Origin: Candidatus Bathyarchaeota archaeon
GTDB lineage: Archaea; Thermoproteota; Bathyarchaeia; Bathyarchaeales; Bathycorpusculaceae
Reading direction: 5' to 3'
Assembly: GCA_030630585.1 (NCBI GenBank)
Contig: DAOVMU010000039.1
Location: 1-10,009 of the forward strand
Length of the DNA stretch: 10,009 nucleotides
Shown here one piece after another: positions 1 to 6,884 of the stretch. The notes beneath the pieces were generated by a model, which was given only the letters and a program-made list of their open reading frames with translations, had not been told where the DNA came from and made no database searches. A program made the position numbers and the translations under genes. Position 1 is the first letter of the stretch. Each line of letters begins with the position of its first letter.

Positions 1-1
1 A

Positions 2-817
2 AAAGTCGCAGGAGCCAGATTCTTCTATTTAAAAGGAGAAAGCGTTCTCCTCGATATGGCTCTAATAAACTTCGCCTTAGAAGTGATGATTAAGAAAGGC
101 TACACCCCCATAGAGCCGCCCTTCCTTATGAGACGCAAGCCATATGAAGGCGTGGTAGCACTAAGTGATTTCGAAAACGACTTATACAAGGTTGAAAACG
201 AAGACTTATACTTGATTGCAACTTCAGAACATCCCATGGCAGCCATGTTCATGAACGAGGTGTTAAAAGCACAAGATCTACCGCTTAAACTTGTTGGCGT
301 AAGCACAAACTTCAGAAAGGAAGCTGGAGCACACGGCAAAGACACAAGAGGAATCTTCCGCACTCATCAATTCAACAAAGTGGAACAGTTTGTAATCTGT
401 AAACCAGGAGATTCTTGGAAAATCCATGAAGAATTGATACGAAACGCTGAAGAACTTGTTCAAAAACTTGGTCTGCCCTACCGGGTTGTGAACGCTTGCA
501 CGGGCGACATTGGAACAGTTGCCGCCAAAAAATATGATGTAGAGGCTTGGATGCCTGCCCAGAATGCGTACAGAGAAATAATCTCGTGCAGCAACTGTAC
601 GGATTACCAAGCCAGAAGGCTGAACATAAGGTATAGGGAAAAGGAAGGTGCACCACCAAAAGGTTTTGTGCACACTTTGAATTCGACAGCTTTAGCTACT
701 GGCAGAACTATAGTTGCAATACTCGAGAACTATCAACAAGAAGATGGCTCTGTCATTGTTCCAGAAGTTCTAAGGAAATATATGAGTGGCATGGAAAGGA
801 TAGATGCGAAACGGTAA
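2..817 (+). CDS. serS: Seryl-tRNA synthetase, C-terminal catalytic core (5' truncated by window edge)
   Basis: Charges tRNA(Ser) with serine in the cytosol. The reading frame is open from base 2, before the first ATG at 56, and the upstream residues (KVAGARFFYLKG) match the SerS core, so the gene starts outside the window; about 271 residues are visible. Numbered from the ATG at 56: motif 1 region near residues 1-25; the serine-binding TSEHP at 56-60; class II motif 2 at about 86-110 (FRKEAGAHGKDTRGIFR, then HQFxKVE); and motif 3 at about 208-225 (LNSTALATGRTIVAILENYQ) with its conserved Arg at 217. This is the common SerS class, not the divergent zinc-dependent methanogenic SerS. The stop is TAA. 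The next gene on the same strand is the eS1 ribosomal protein gene 50 nt away, which seems to have its own promoter. Nothing is broken apart from the edge truncation. Confidence 0.96.
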   Translation, partial: KVAGARFFYLKGESVLLDMALINFALEVMIKKGYTPIEPPFLMRRKPYEGVVALSDFENDLYKVENEDLYLIATSEHPMAAMFMNEVLKAQDLPLKLVGVSTNFRKEAGAHGKDTRGIFRTHQFNKVEQFVICKPGDSWKIHEELIRNAEELVQKLGLPYRVVNACTGDIGTVAAKKYDVEAWMPAQNAYREIISCSNCTDYQARRLNIRYREKEGAPPKGFVHTLNSTALATGRTIVAILENYQQEDGSVIVPEVLRKYMSGMERIDAKR

Positions 818-828
818 AGCTTTTAATA
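815..828 (+). promoter_or_regulatory. Putative archaeal promoter (BRE + TATA) for the eS1 ribosomal protein gene
   Basis: TAAAGC (815-820, BRE-like, overlapping the serS stop) is followed by TTTTAATA (821-828, TATA-like). A start of transcription about 26 nt after the box centre would fall near 851, leaving a short leader that contains GAGGGT at 858-863 just before the start codon at 868. Spacing fits; the call is by eye only. Confidence 0.4.
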
Positions 829-867
829 CTTTGATGTGGATTTTCAAGCTACGGTTAGAGGGTAAAC

Positions 868-1491
868 TTGTCTCGGAAAAGACGTTTAAGGGATAAATGG
901 CGCGACAAATCATGGTACACAGTGTTGGCTCCATCATACTTTGGAAACGTTGAGTTAGGAGCAGTCCCATCAGCCGAATCGGAAAAACTGGTTGGAAGAG
1001 TAATTGACTCCACGTTGTATGAGGTTACAGACGATTTTTCCCATCAGTATTTGAAAATGCATTTCCAGATAACTGAAGTTGATGGCAAGACCGCTCGCAC
1101 AATGTTTAAAGGACATGAATATTCACGTGACTATTTGCGAAGCCTTGTCAGGCGAAGAACAACAAAAGTTGAGGGGATATTCGATGTCACCACGAAGGAT
1201 GGATACAAGTTGCGAGTGGCGGTTTGCGCCTTTACGCTTTCAAGGATTAAGACAACGCAGGAGCAGGCCATACGCGCCATAATGAGGAGGATCGTTAAAG
1301 AGAAAGCCTCAATACTTACGTTGGACCAGTTTGCTCAAGAACTAGTGCTTGGAAAAATAGCGTCAGACATTTACAATGAAGCGAAAAAGGTAGCTCCACT
1401 ACGCCACGTGGGAGTTAAGAAATCCAAACTTTTAGATCCGTTAACTCAGTTGTTACAGTTGCAAGCGCAGGTGCAAGCCCAGAAGGCTTAG
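868..1491 (+). CDS. rps3ae: 30S ribosomal protein eS1 (S3ae), TTG start
   Basis: Small-subunit ribosomal protein shared by archaea and eukaryotes, 207 residues, close to the usual archaeal length. The N-terminus (basic MSRKRRLRDKW then SWYTVLAPSYFG) is the family signature; further family blocks are about residues 60-100 (LKMHFQITEVDGKTARTMFKGHE-like; SRDYLRSLVRRRTTKVE) and the lysine-rich KKVAPLRHVGVKKSK near 168-182. The start codon is TTG: it places the conserved basic N-terminus exactly, and GAGGGT at 858-863 sits 4 nt upstream. The C-terminus ends in a Gln/Leu/Ala-rich tail (LLQLQAQVQAQKA), low-complexity and probably disordered. It lies 50 nt after serS and converges with korC, with 6 nt between the two stops. 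Confidence 0.96.
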   Translation: MSRKRRLRDKWRDKSWYTVLAPSYFGNVELGAVPSAESEKLVGRVIDSTLYEVTDDFSHQYLKMHFQITEVDGKTARTMFKGHEYSRDYLRSLVRRRTTKVEGIFDVTTKDGYKLRVAVCAFTLSRIKTTQEQAIRAIMRRIVKEKASILTLDQFAQELVLGKIASDIYNEAKKVAPLRHVGVKKSKLLDPLTQLLQLQAQVQAQKA

Positions 1492-1497
1492 GAAGAT

Positions 1498-2043
1498 TTA
1501 GCTTTTCAGAAGACTTTTCCCGTATTCGTAACCTTTTTCGAATGCTGTAAGGTTTAATTTTATAAATGCTTTTGGAACATTATGTCTTATCGATTCTTTC
1601 AAATGCTCTAAACCAAACAGATTTGTTATTGCTGCAAAAGCCCCTATCATTACAACATTTGCAACTATTTTTTTACCAAGCCCTTCAGCAATTTTTGTTG
1701 CCGGAACCTCGTACATCCTGACTTTTAAGTTCTCCCTTTTGTTTGGAACCAAGTCTGGATCCACTATAAGTATGCCGTTTTCTTTCAAGTCATCAACATA
1801 TTGTAGGTATGCTTCCTTAGACATGGCAACCAGAATGTCGGGATGCTCAACCTTTGGAAAATCTATGTCTTCATCAGAAATTATTACTTCTGATCTGCAA
1901 CGGCCTCCTCTTGATTCTGGACCATACGATGCTGTTTGGATGGCGTTTTTATCTCCGTAGACGCATGAAGCTGTGGCCAAAATCAAGCCGGTTCTTATGA
2001 TTCCTTGTCCGCCAAAACCGCCGATGCGGATTTCCACACGCAT
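1498..2043 (-). CDS. korC: 2-oxoacid (2-oxoglutarate):ferredoxin oxidoreductase, gamma subunit
   Basis: Gamma subunit of the CoA-dependent enzyme that interconverts 2-oxoglutarate and succinyl-CoA + CO2 using ferredoxin; the gamma domain helps bind CoA. The 181-residue protein begins with the family signature GGFGGQGI at residues 8-15, followed by TASYGPESRGGRCRSEVIIS at about 38-57, both typical of the POR/KOR gamma family. Length is normal. It is the last gene of the korDABC operon, 15 nt after korB, with a strong ribosome binding site (GGGAGG, 2051-2056) 7-8 nt before ATG. Substrate is inferred from the korD-A-B-C gene order and from similarity of the alpha and beta partners; 2-oxoisovalerate or another 2-oxoacid cannot be excluded by eye. 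Confidence 0.9.
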   Translation of the reverse strand: MRVEIRIGGFGGQGIIRTGLILATASCVYGDKNAIQTASYGPESRGGRCRSEVIISDEDIDFPKVEHPDILVAMSKEAYLQYVDDLKENGILIVDPDLVPNKRENLKVRMYEVPATKIAEGLGKKIVANVVMIGAFAAITNLFGLEHLKESIRHNVPKAFIKLNLTAFEKGYEYGKSLLKS

Positions 2044-2058
2044 AATTTCAGCCTCCCA

Positions 2059-2895
2059 TCACCTTTTTTGAATCGTTAAGAATTGTTTCTGAAGCAGTTC
2101 TCCATATGTTGGCTTTTCAATGTCGATGAATTCGCCAACTATTATTTTTTCTATTGTGATTTCAGCTTTTGCTGGGTCATAGCCATGCCTTATTTCGCAT
2201 ATTTGTCTATACCGTTTCATTGTGTCAATAGCTTTTCCAAGCTTGTTTCGCCTTCCGTAAATTTCTGGACATGGTGAAATGACTTCGATAAATTTGAAAC
2301 CTTTCTTTTGGAGGGCTTTCTTAATGGATTCTGTAAGTCTTTTAACGTGCAGCGCAGTCCATCTGGCCACGTAAACTGCACCTGCAGCTGCTGCTAAATG
2401 CACAAGATTAAATGGGTGTTCAATATTGCCGTAGGGTGTCGTTGTTGTATATGAATCTAAGGGAGTTGTTGGTCCAAACTGGCCACCAGTCATTCCATAG
2501 TTGAAGTTGTTTGAGCATATCACCGTCATGTCCACATTTCGTCTGGCAGCATGGATAAAGTGGTTTCCACCAATTGCAAATAAATCTCCGTCGCCACTGA
2601 TAACAGCGATTGTCAATTTCGGATTTGCAAGTTTTATTCCAGTTGCCAAAGCTATAGGGCGACCGTGGGTCGTGTGGAAAGAATCACATTTTATATAGCC
2701 TGCAATTCGTCCTATGCAACCTATCCCTGAAACAACAACAAGTTTGTCCATGTTTATACCTAAATCGTCAAGGGCTTTTACAAAACAGTTGAGGATTATT
2801 CCGTCTCCACAGCCTTCACACCATATGTGTGGAAATCTTTCCAACCGAAGATACTTAGCCAATGGATGCTTTTCAAATTCTTGTAGAACAGTCAT
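2059..2895 (-). CDS. korB: 2-oxoacid (2-oxoglutarate):ferredoxin oxidoreductase, beta subunit (TPP-binding)
   Basis: Catalytic beta subunit that binds thiamine diphosphate and a [4Fe-4S] cluster. The 278-residue protein shows the TPP/Mg motif GDGDLFAIGGNH at 101-112 with N129/N130 and NYGMTGGQ following. Likely cluster cysteines are C26 and C29 (WCEGCG), C60 (SGIGC) and C209 (SPCPEIYG), the CxxC...C...C pattern of this family. The ATG overlaps the korA stop as ATGA, and AAGGAGGG inside the end of korA (about 2906-2913) is a strong ribosome binding site, so the two are probably translationally coupled. No residue needed for catalysis appears missing. The product would work as a cytosolic KorABCD complex exchanging low-potential electrons with ferredoxin. 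Confidence 0.94.
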   Translation of the reverse strand: MTVLQEFEKHPLAKYLRLERFPHIWCEGCGDGIILNCFVKALDDLGINMDKLVVVSGIGCIGRIAGYIKCDSFHTTHGRPIALATGIKLANPKLTIAVISGDGDLFAIGGNHFIHAARRNVDMTVICSNNFNYGMTGGQFGPTTPLDSYTTTTPYGNIEHPFNLVHLAAAAGAVYVARWTALHVKRLTESIKKALQKKGFKFIEVISPCPEIYGRRNKLGKAIDTMKRYRQICEIRHGYDPAKAEITIEKIIVGEFIDIEKPTYGELLQKQFLTIQKR

Positions 2896-4049
2896 GCTTT
2901 TGCAGCCCTCCTTATAACTTCAAAGATTTCAGAAGGACTATGTGGTTCTCCGCCAATTTTAGATGAGAAGTGCACTGGTGTTTCTTTGGCTACTCTTTCA
3001 ACTTCTCTTACAACTTGTCCACAATTCATTTCTGGAACAACTATAGCCTTCACATGGTTGGATAGTTCTTCAACCTGTTTTTCTGGGAAGGGCCAAACTG
3101 TTATGAGCCTTAGCAATCCAGCTTTTATTCCAGCTTCGCGGGCCCTTTTCACAGCGTTTAATGAAGATCTTGAAGGAATACCGTAGGCAATAACTGCTAC
3201 GTCCGCGTCTTCAAGCATGAACTTGTAAGTCCTAATTATTTTGTCAGAGTTTTTTCTTATCTTTTCGCAAAGCCTATTCACAAGCTCATGTTGTATCTTG
3301 GGATCGGTGGTTTTTGGGTAACCAAGCTCGTCATGAGTTAAGCCGGTAACATGAACACGATAGCCTTCTCCAAAACATGCCATGGGAGGAACTAAATCTT
3401 CATCGGGTTTGAATGGGACATACTTGTCTGCAGGAACTATCGGTTTTTTACGTTCAACAGTTTTAATCTCTTCACGTGACGGAATCACAACGCGTTCCCA
3501 TAAGTGTCCTGTAAAGCCATCTGCCAAAAGAAAAGTTGGAGCGCGATAAGTTTCCGCAAAGTTAAAACATTCAATTGTCAAGTCGAACATTTCCTGAACA
3601 GAAGCTGGGGCTAAAGCAATTATCTCGTAGTCTCCGTGGGAACCCCATTTACACTGCATAACATCTTGTTGGGCTCCTTCGGTTGGCAGACCAGTGCTCG
3701 GGGCACCCCGCATAATATTTACTACAACGCATGGTGTTTCAGTCATAACTGCTAAACCAATGTTTTCTTGCATTAAGCTGAATCCCGGTCCGGAAGTGGC
3801 TGTCATGGCTTTGGCTCCTGCCCAGCTTGCACCGATTATTGCAGCCATGGAGGCTAACTCGTCTTCCATCTGAACAAACATTCCATCAACCTCAATCATC
3901 CTCCGAGCCATTCGTTCAGTTATTTCCGTGGCTGGTGTGATGGGGTAACCCGCGAAGAATTTGCATCCAGCAGCTATTGCGCCTTCCGCACATGCGATGT
4001 CTCCCTGCATTAGATGTTTTCCTGTTAATACTTCCCTATGCATTGTCAT
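2892..4049 (-). CDS. korA: 2-oxoacid (2-oxoglutarate):ferredoxin oxidoreductase, alpha subunit
   Basis: Alpha subunit, 385 residues, normal for the family. It has the pyrimidine-binding domain with the 2-oxoacid-binding motif YPITPATE at 35-42, the conserved acidic MEDELASM at 61-68 and TSGPGFSLMQE at 85-95, then the block around APSTGLPTEGAQQDV (about 115-129). The C-terminal half is the transketolase-C-like domain (AYGIPSRSSLNAVKRAREAG near 279-298). The start ATG shares one base with the korD stop (TAATG), with GGGGGTGAG upstream; a second ATG two codons in (residue 3) is possible. It overlaps korB by 4 nt, so korD, korA and korB look coupled. The motif set fits KorA rather than the differently organised PorA, but the exact oxoacid is inferred. 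Confidence 0.94.
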   Translation of the reverse strand: MTMHREVLTGKHLMQGDIACAEGAIAAGCKFFAGYPITPATEITERMARRMIEVDGMFVQMEDELASMAAIIGASWAGAKAMTATSGPGFSLMQENIGLAVMTETPCVVVNIMRGAPSTGLPTEGAQQDVMQCKWGSHGDYEIIALAPASVQEMFDLTIECFNFAETYRAPTFLLADGFTGHLWERVVIPSREEIKTVERKKPIVPADKYVPFKPDEDLVPPMACFGEGYRVHVTGLTHDELGYPKTTDPKIQHELVNRLCEKIRKNSDKIIRTYKFMLEDADVAVIAYGIPSRSSLNAVKRAREAGIKAGLLRLITVWPFPEKQVEELSNHVKAIVVPEMNCGQVVREVERVAKETPVHFSSKIGGEPHSPSEIFEVIRRAAKA

Positions 4050-4336
4050 TACTCTCTCTCACCCCCACTTTCTTTCGTCTCTAAGTGAACTGCAAAATCT
4101 GGGCATATCCTTTCGCAAAGACCACAACCAATGCACGCATCTTCACTTTTCAGCTTCGGAGGGTGCACTCCTTTTGCATTTAGTTTTTCTGATTCTTCAA
4201 GAGCATCGACTGGACAGAATTCTATGCAGAAGCCGCATCCCTTGCAAAAATCTTCAATAACCTTCCATTCAACTTCTGCAAGTTTCTTTCTCTTTACGAC
4301 TGGTGCCATCGATCTACCTTTGCTCATGTTTTCCAT
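4049..4336 (-). CDS. korD: 2-oxoglutarate:ferredoxin oxidoreductase, delta subunit (2x[4Fe-4S] ferredoxin)
   Basis: Small electron-transfer subunit of the Kor complex, 95 residues, carrying two [4Fe-4S] clusters. Cluster motifs are C31xxC34xxC37xxxC41P and C68xxC71xxC74xxxC78P, separated by a linker typical of KorD/PorD (ALEESEKLNAKGVHPPKL). It is first in the korDABC operon, the order seen in several archaea. The start is uncertain: ATG codons occur at 4336, 4327 (residue 4) and 4309 (residue 10), none with a strong Shine-Dalgarno sequence, so short-leader translation is plausible. The basic N-terminal stretch (PVVKRKK) precedes the ferredoxin fold. A promoter-like element lies about 47-61 nt upstream. 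Confidence 0.9.
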   Translation of the reverse strand: MENMSKGRSMAPVVKRKKLAEVEWKVIEDFCKGCGFCIEFCPVDALEESEKLNAKGVHPPKLKSEDACIGCGLCERICPDFAVHLETKESGGERE

Positions 4337-4382
4337 CTCGGCTGGTTACGGTTGTTCTTTTTGGGACAGAGAAAACACCAAA

Positions 4383-4397
4383 GATATAAAGGTTTAC
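4383..4397 (-). promoter_or_regulatory. Putative promoter of the korDABC operon (BRE + TATA)
   Basis: On the minus strand GTAAACC is followed by TTTATATC (4390 down to 4383), a good archaeal TATA box. The predicted transcription start is near 4360, about 24 nt before the korD ATG at 4336. The box lies in the 86-nt gap after hdrA, so korDABC can be transcribed separately from hdrA. The element overlaps a repeated sequence listed separately. Confidence 0.5.
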
Positions 4398-4413
4398 AAA
4401 CGTAAAGGTTTCC
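4387..4413. repeat. Short direct repeat overlapping the kor promoter
   Basis: TAAAGGTTT occurs at 4387-4395 and again at 4403-4411, 16 nt apart; extended by two bases the copies are TAAAGGTTTAC and TAAAGGTTTCC. Between them GTTTACAAAC (4392-4401) is an inverted repeat with GTTT/AAAC arms. The proximal copy covers the BRE/TATA region of the kor promoter, so a regulator-binding site is possible. Chance occurrence in AT-rich DNA is not excluded. Confidence 0.4.
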
Positions 4414-4422
4414 ACCTACATT

Positions 4423-6783
4423 TTAGGTTTCAAGTTTCTCTTTTATCTTGCCGCGTTCTTCCGGTGTTATTTTTCCCAAACGTGCAACCCTTGCACTGAC
4501 GGTTTCGAAAAGCTTCACAGTCTTGTCATACTGCGGTATTGTAGTTGTCATCGACTGCAAACGAAGGGGTGAAACTTCGTATTCTCGCAACTCCTTTTTG
4601 AGGCTACCTACATGTTTCAACAGTTTTTCCCCGGCGAAGGGACTGTCATCACCCTCAACGAACACCACACCATCAGCTCCATAAGCAAACGCGTTTATCA
4701 AATGTTTTATGCCTATCCGCATGCAACTGGGCACGGTTATCGGTCTTATGTTCGCGACATAACCCAATCTTCTGGTTCCAGCTAAATCCAATGAGGCATA
4801 AGCCGTTTTACGTTCAATAAATGCAATTATCTTCGGTTCTTTTGTCTCCCCAGCACTGGCACCTTGGATTTGTGCAATCAGTTGCTTTTCCGTAACATTC
4901 CTCTGGTCTATTGCTTCCCTTGGACATGCTGGAACACATGCTCCACAAGTTATGCACGCAACAGGCGTAACGGTTATTGTTGATTTTGTTATTGTTATTG
5001 CAGCCGTTGGACAGATGGCAATGCATTCACCGCAGAGGTCGCATTTCGCACGGTCTATTATGGGCACTTCTGGGGATGTGGCTAGTTCACCTAATCCTAT
5101 AAAGGTCGCAGCTCTTGACGCCGCAGCCATACCTTCCTCAACGGACTCGCGAATGTCTTTCGGTCCTAAGGCGCATCCGCAAACGAAAATCCCTTCTTTG
5201 GTGCTGTCCACAGGGTTGAGTTTGTAGTGTTTTTCTATGAAGAAGTTGTCGGGTCCTGTGTGTAAGCCTAAGATCTTGGATACTTCTTCTGTGTCTGGTC
5301 TTGGGGTGATGCCCATGCTGAGAACTACCATGTCGAATCTTTCTTCTACTGGTGTTCCAGCAATTGTGTCCTCAGCTTTAACGATTAATCCGTCATTTGC
5401 TGGTAAAACCTTAGCCGCTAATCCTCGCACAAATCTTGTGCCTTGTTCTCTGGCTCTAGCATAGAATTCTTCGTAGCCCTTGCCATCCGCTCGTACATCT
5501 TGATAGAAAATCCAAGGTTCCACGTTTGGAACTGCCTTCTTAAGCAGAATGGCTTGTTTAATAGCTACCATACACCCTATTTTGCAACAGTATTCCTTAG
5601 CTCTTTCTTGAAGAGCGCGGCTTCCAACACATAGAATGAAAGCGACTTTTCTGGGGATTTTTCCGTCAGACGGCTTGTGAAAACCAAAATGCATTATGCG
5701 TTCAAACTGCAGATTAGTAACAATGTCTGGATGCATTCCATAAGAGTATTCGCCAAAATCATTTGGGCTTATCTGGTCGTAGCCAGTAGCGACAATTATT
5801 GCACCCACGTTAAGTTCGATTTCTTCAGGTTGCATATCATAGTTTATGGCTTTAGGTTCACAAACTTCCATGCATTTACCACAAGCAATAGGTTCCAACC
5901 CTAAACAGTTGTCTAAATCTAAAGCGTAAGCTCTCGGAACACCTTGAGGAAACGGGATATAGATGGCTTTACGCCACGTCAAACCCATATTGAACTCGTC
6001 TGGAACTTCGACTGGACACACGTCTGTGCAGTCATCGCACCCTGTACACTTGTCAACATCCACAAACCGTGGTTTCACACTTAATGTGACAACGTAGTCT
6101 CCCGGAACCCCCTTCAAAGCTACAGGTTCAGCCATTGTATAAATTTTAATTTTCGGATGCTGCGACACACTTACCATTCTCGGTGCCAAAATGCAGTATG
6201 AACAGTCAAGGGTTGGAAAGGTTTCGCTTAATTGAGCCATATGCCCCCCTATGCATGGATCACGCTCCACTAAATGCACTTGATAGCCCTTATCTGCCAT
6301 TTCAAGGGCCGATTGAATCCCAGTGATGCCGCTTCCAATGACCAGAACCTCTCTTTTCACTTTGGTCTTGATGGGATGCAGTTCTTCTAGGTACTTCACT
6401 CGGTTAACCGCACCACGTATAATATCTATCGCTTTTGCTGTGGCTTCCTCTATATTGTCGTGAACCCAGCTACAATGCTCACGTATGTTCGCCATTTCAA
6501 GAAGGTACGGGTTTAAACCAGCTTCAGAAACAGCTCTTCTAAAAGTTGCCAAATGCAACTGTGGAGAACAGGAAGCAACAACAACACGGTTGATCCCATA
6601 CTCCTTTATCCCGCTTTTAATCTTGCCTTGCCCCTGAGTGCTGCAGAGATAATCCACGGTTTCAACAGTTTTTACTCCTTCAAGCTTGGATATGGCTTCT
6701 CTAACCTTTTCAACATTCACCGTGTCGCTGATGTTACCTCCGCAATGGCAAATGTAAACGCCGATGCGTACTGAAGATTCCAA
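4423..6783 (-). CDS. hdrA: HdrA-like electron-bifurcating subunit fused to a cysteine-less MvhD-like domain, TTG start
   Basis: Flavin/iron-sulfur core of soluble heterodisulfide-reductase-type complexes, 786 residues. Domains: N-terminal HdrA domain with CHCGGN (12-17), C47, ACSP-type block at 70-74 and C104; thioredoxin-reductase-like FAD domain with GSGITG (150-155) and DCSYCILAPRM (193-203); inserted ferredoxin with C246/249/252/256 and C293/301/304/308; C385 with Y398-CCKIGC-M405; C-terminal ferredoxin with C581/584/587/591 and C610/613/616/620. Residues about 651-770 align with MvhD (DLAG near 666-669, GADGV 702-706) but lack the [2Fe-2S] cysteines; only C687 remains. Methanogen HdrA is about 650-670 residues, so the extra length is this domain. 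The start must be TTG: an in-frame TGA lies two codons before it, and GGATGTGA sits 6 nt upstream. Divergent from hdrCB; QmoB-like proteins share this fusion and are an alternative name. Confidence 0.93.
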   Translation of the reverse strand: MESSVRIGVYICHCGGNISDTVNVEKVREAISKLEGVKTVETVDYLCSTQGQGKIKSGIKEYGINRVVVASCSPQLHLATFRRAVSEAGLNPYLLEMANIREHCSWVHDNIEEATAKAIDIIRGAVNRVKYLEELHPIKTKVKREVLVIGSGITGIQSALEMADKGYQVHLVERDPCIGGHMAQLSETFPTLDCSYCILAPRMVSVSQHPKIKIYTMAEPVALKGVPGDYVVTLSVKPRFVDVDKCTGCDDCTDVCPVEVPDEFNMGLTWRKAIYIPFPQGVPRAYALDLDNCLGLEPIACGKCMEVCEPKAINYDMQPEEIELNVGAIIVATGYDQISPNDFGEYSYGMHPDIVTNLQFERIMHFGFHKPSDGKIPRKVAFILCVGSRALQERAKEYCCKIGCMVAIKQAILLKKAVPNVEPWIFYQDVRADGKGYEEFYARAREQGTRFVRGLAAKVLPANDGLIVKAEDTIAGTPVEERFDMVVLSMGITPRPDTEEVSKILGLHTGPDNFFIEKHYKLNPVDSTKEGIFVCGCALGPKDIRESVEEGMAAASRAATFIGLGELATSPEVPIIDRAKCDLCGECIAICPTAAITITKSTITVTPVACITCGACVPACPREAIDQRNVTEKQLIAQIQGASAGETKEPKIIAFIERKTAYASLDLAGTRRLGYVANIRPITVPSCMRIGIKHLINAFAYGADGVVFVEGDDSPFAGEKLLKHVGSLKKELREYEVSPLRLQSMTTTIPQYDKTVKLFETVSARVARLGKITPEERGKIKEKLET

Positions 6784-6789
6784 ACACGT

Positions 6790-6797
6790 TCACATCC
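6790..6797 (-). promoter_or_regulatory. Ribosome binding site fixing the TTG start of hdrA
   Basis: On the minus strand GGATGTGA differs from the consensus GGAGGTGA at one base and ends 6 nt before TTG at 6783. With the in-frame stop TGA (6792-6790) just upstream and no ATG or GTG in the first ten codons, this supports TTG as the initiation codon. Confidence 0.55.
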
Positions 6798-6846
6798 ATC
6801 AATTCGCAGATTTTGCCGGTGGTAGAAGATGTTGAGTTAATCCGTG

Positions 6847-6862
6847 TTATATAATCTTTCTA
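6847..6862 (-). promoter_or_regulatory. Putative hdrA promoter (minus strand)
   Basis: TTATATAA (6847-6854) is a palindromic TATA box. Read on the minus strand it is preceded by the purine-rich TAGAAAGA, a good BRE, whereas the plus-strand flank is a poor BRE. The predicted start is near 6825, giving a leader of about 42 nt before hdrA. Confidence 0.45.
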
Positions 6863-6884
6863 GTGGAAGCTGAGATTTTTGAAC

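Noticed and set aside
278..673. 131-residue minus-strand open frame inside serS
   Set aside because: Overlaps conserved class II synthetase motifs on the opposite strand; the translation is not protein-like and matches no known family.
2059..4336. Reading the minus-strand operon as pyruvate or 2-oxoisovalerate:ferredoxin oxidoreductase
   Set aside because: Subunit sizes, order delta-alpha-beta-gamma, YPITP alpha motif and beta cysteine pattern fit KorDABC best; Vor remains possible but less likely, and Por has a different subunit organisation.
4131..4499. 122-residue open frame on the plus strand across korD, the kor promoter and the end of hdrA
   Set aside because: Antisense shadow of two well-recognised genes, low-complexity Ser/Phe/Leu-rich translation, no family resemblance and no ribosome binding site noted.
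4814..5026. Asn-rich 70-residue frame (NNNNKINNNR) within hdrA
   Set aside because: It is the same-strand, shifted-frame reading of the second C-terminal [4Fe-4S] region of hdrA; the Asn run arises from repeated AAC/AAT-like codons for Ile/Thr. Not evidence of a frameshift, because the hdrA frame is intact through it.
4423..6783. Possible identity of hdrA as QmoB of a sulfate-reduction complex
   Set aside because: QmoB shares the HdrA-MvhD fusion, but no qmoA, qmoC, aprAB or dsr genes are in the window and separate hdrC and hdrB genes are adjacent, so HdrA is the better name; QmoB is kept as an alternative.
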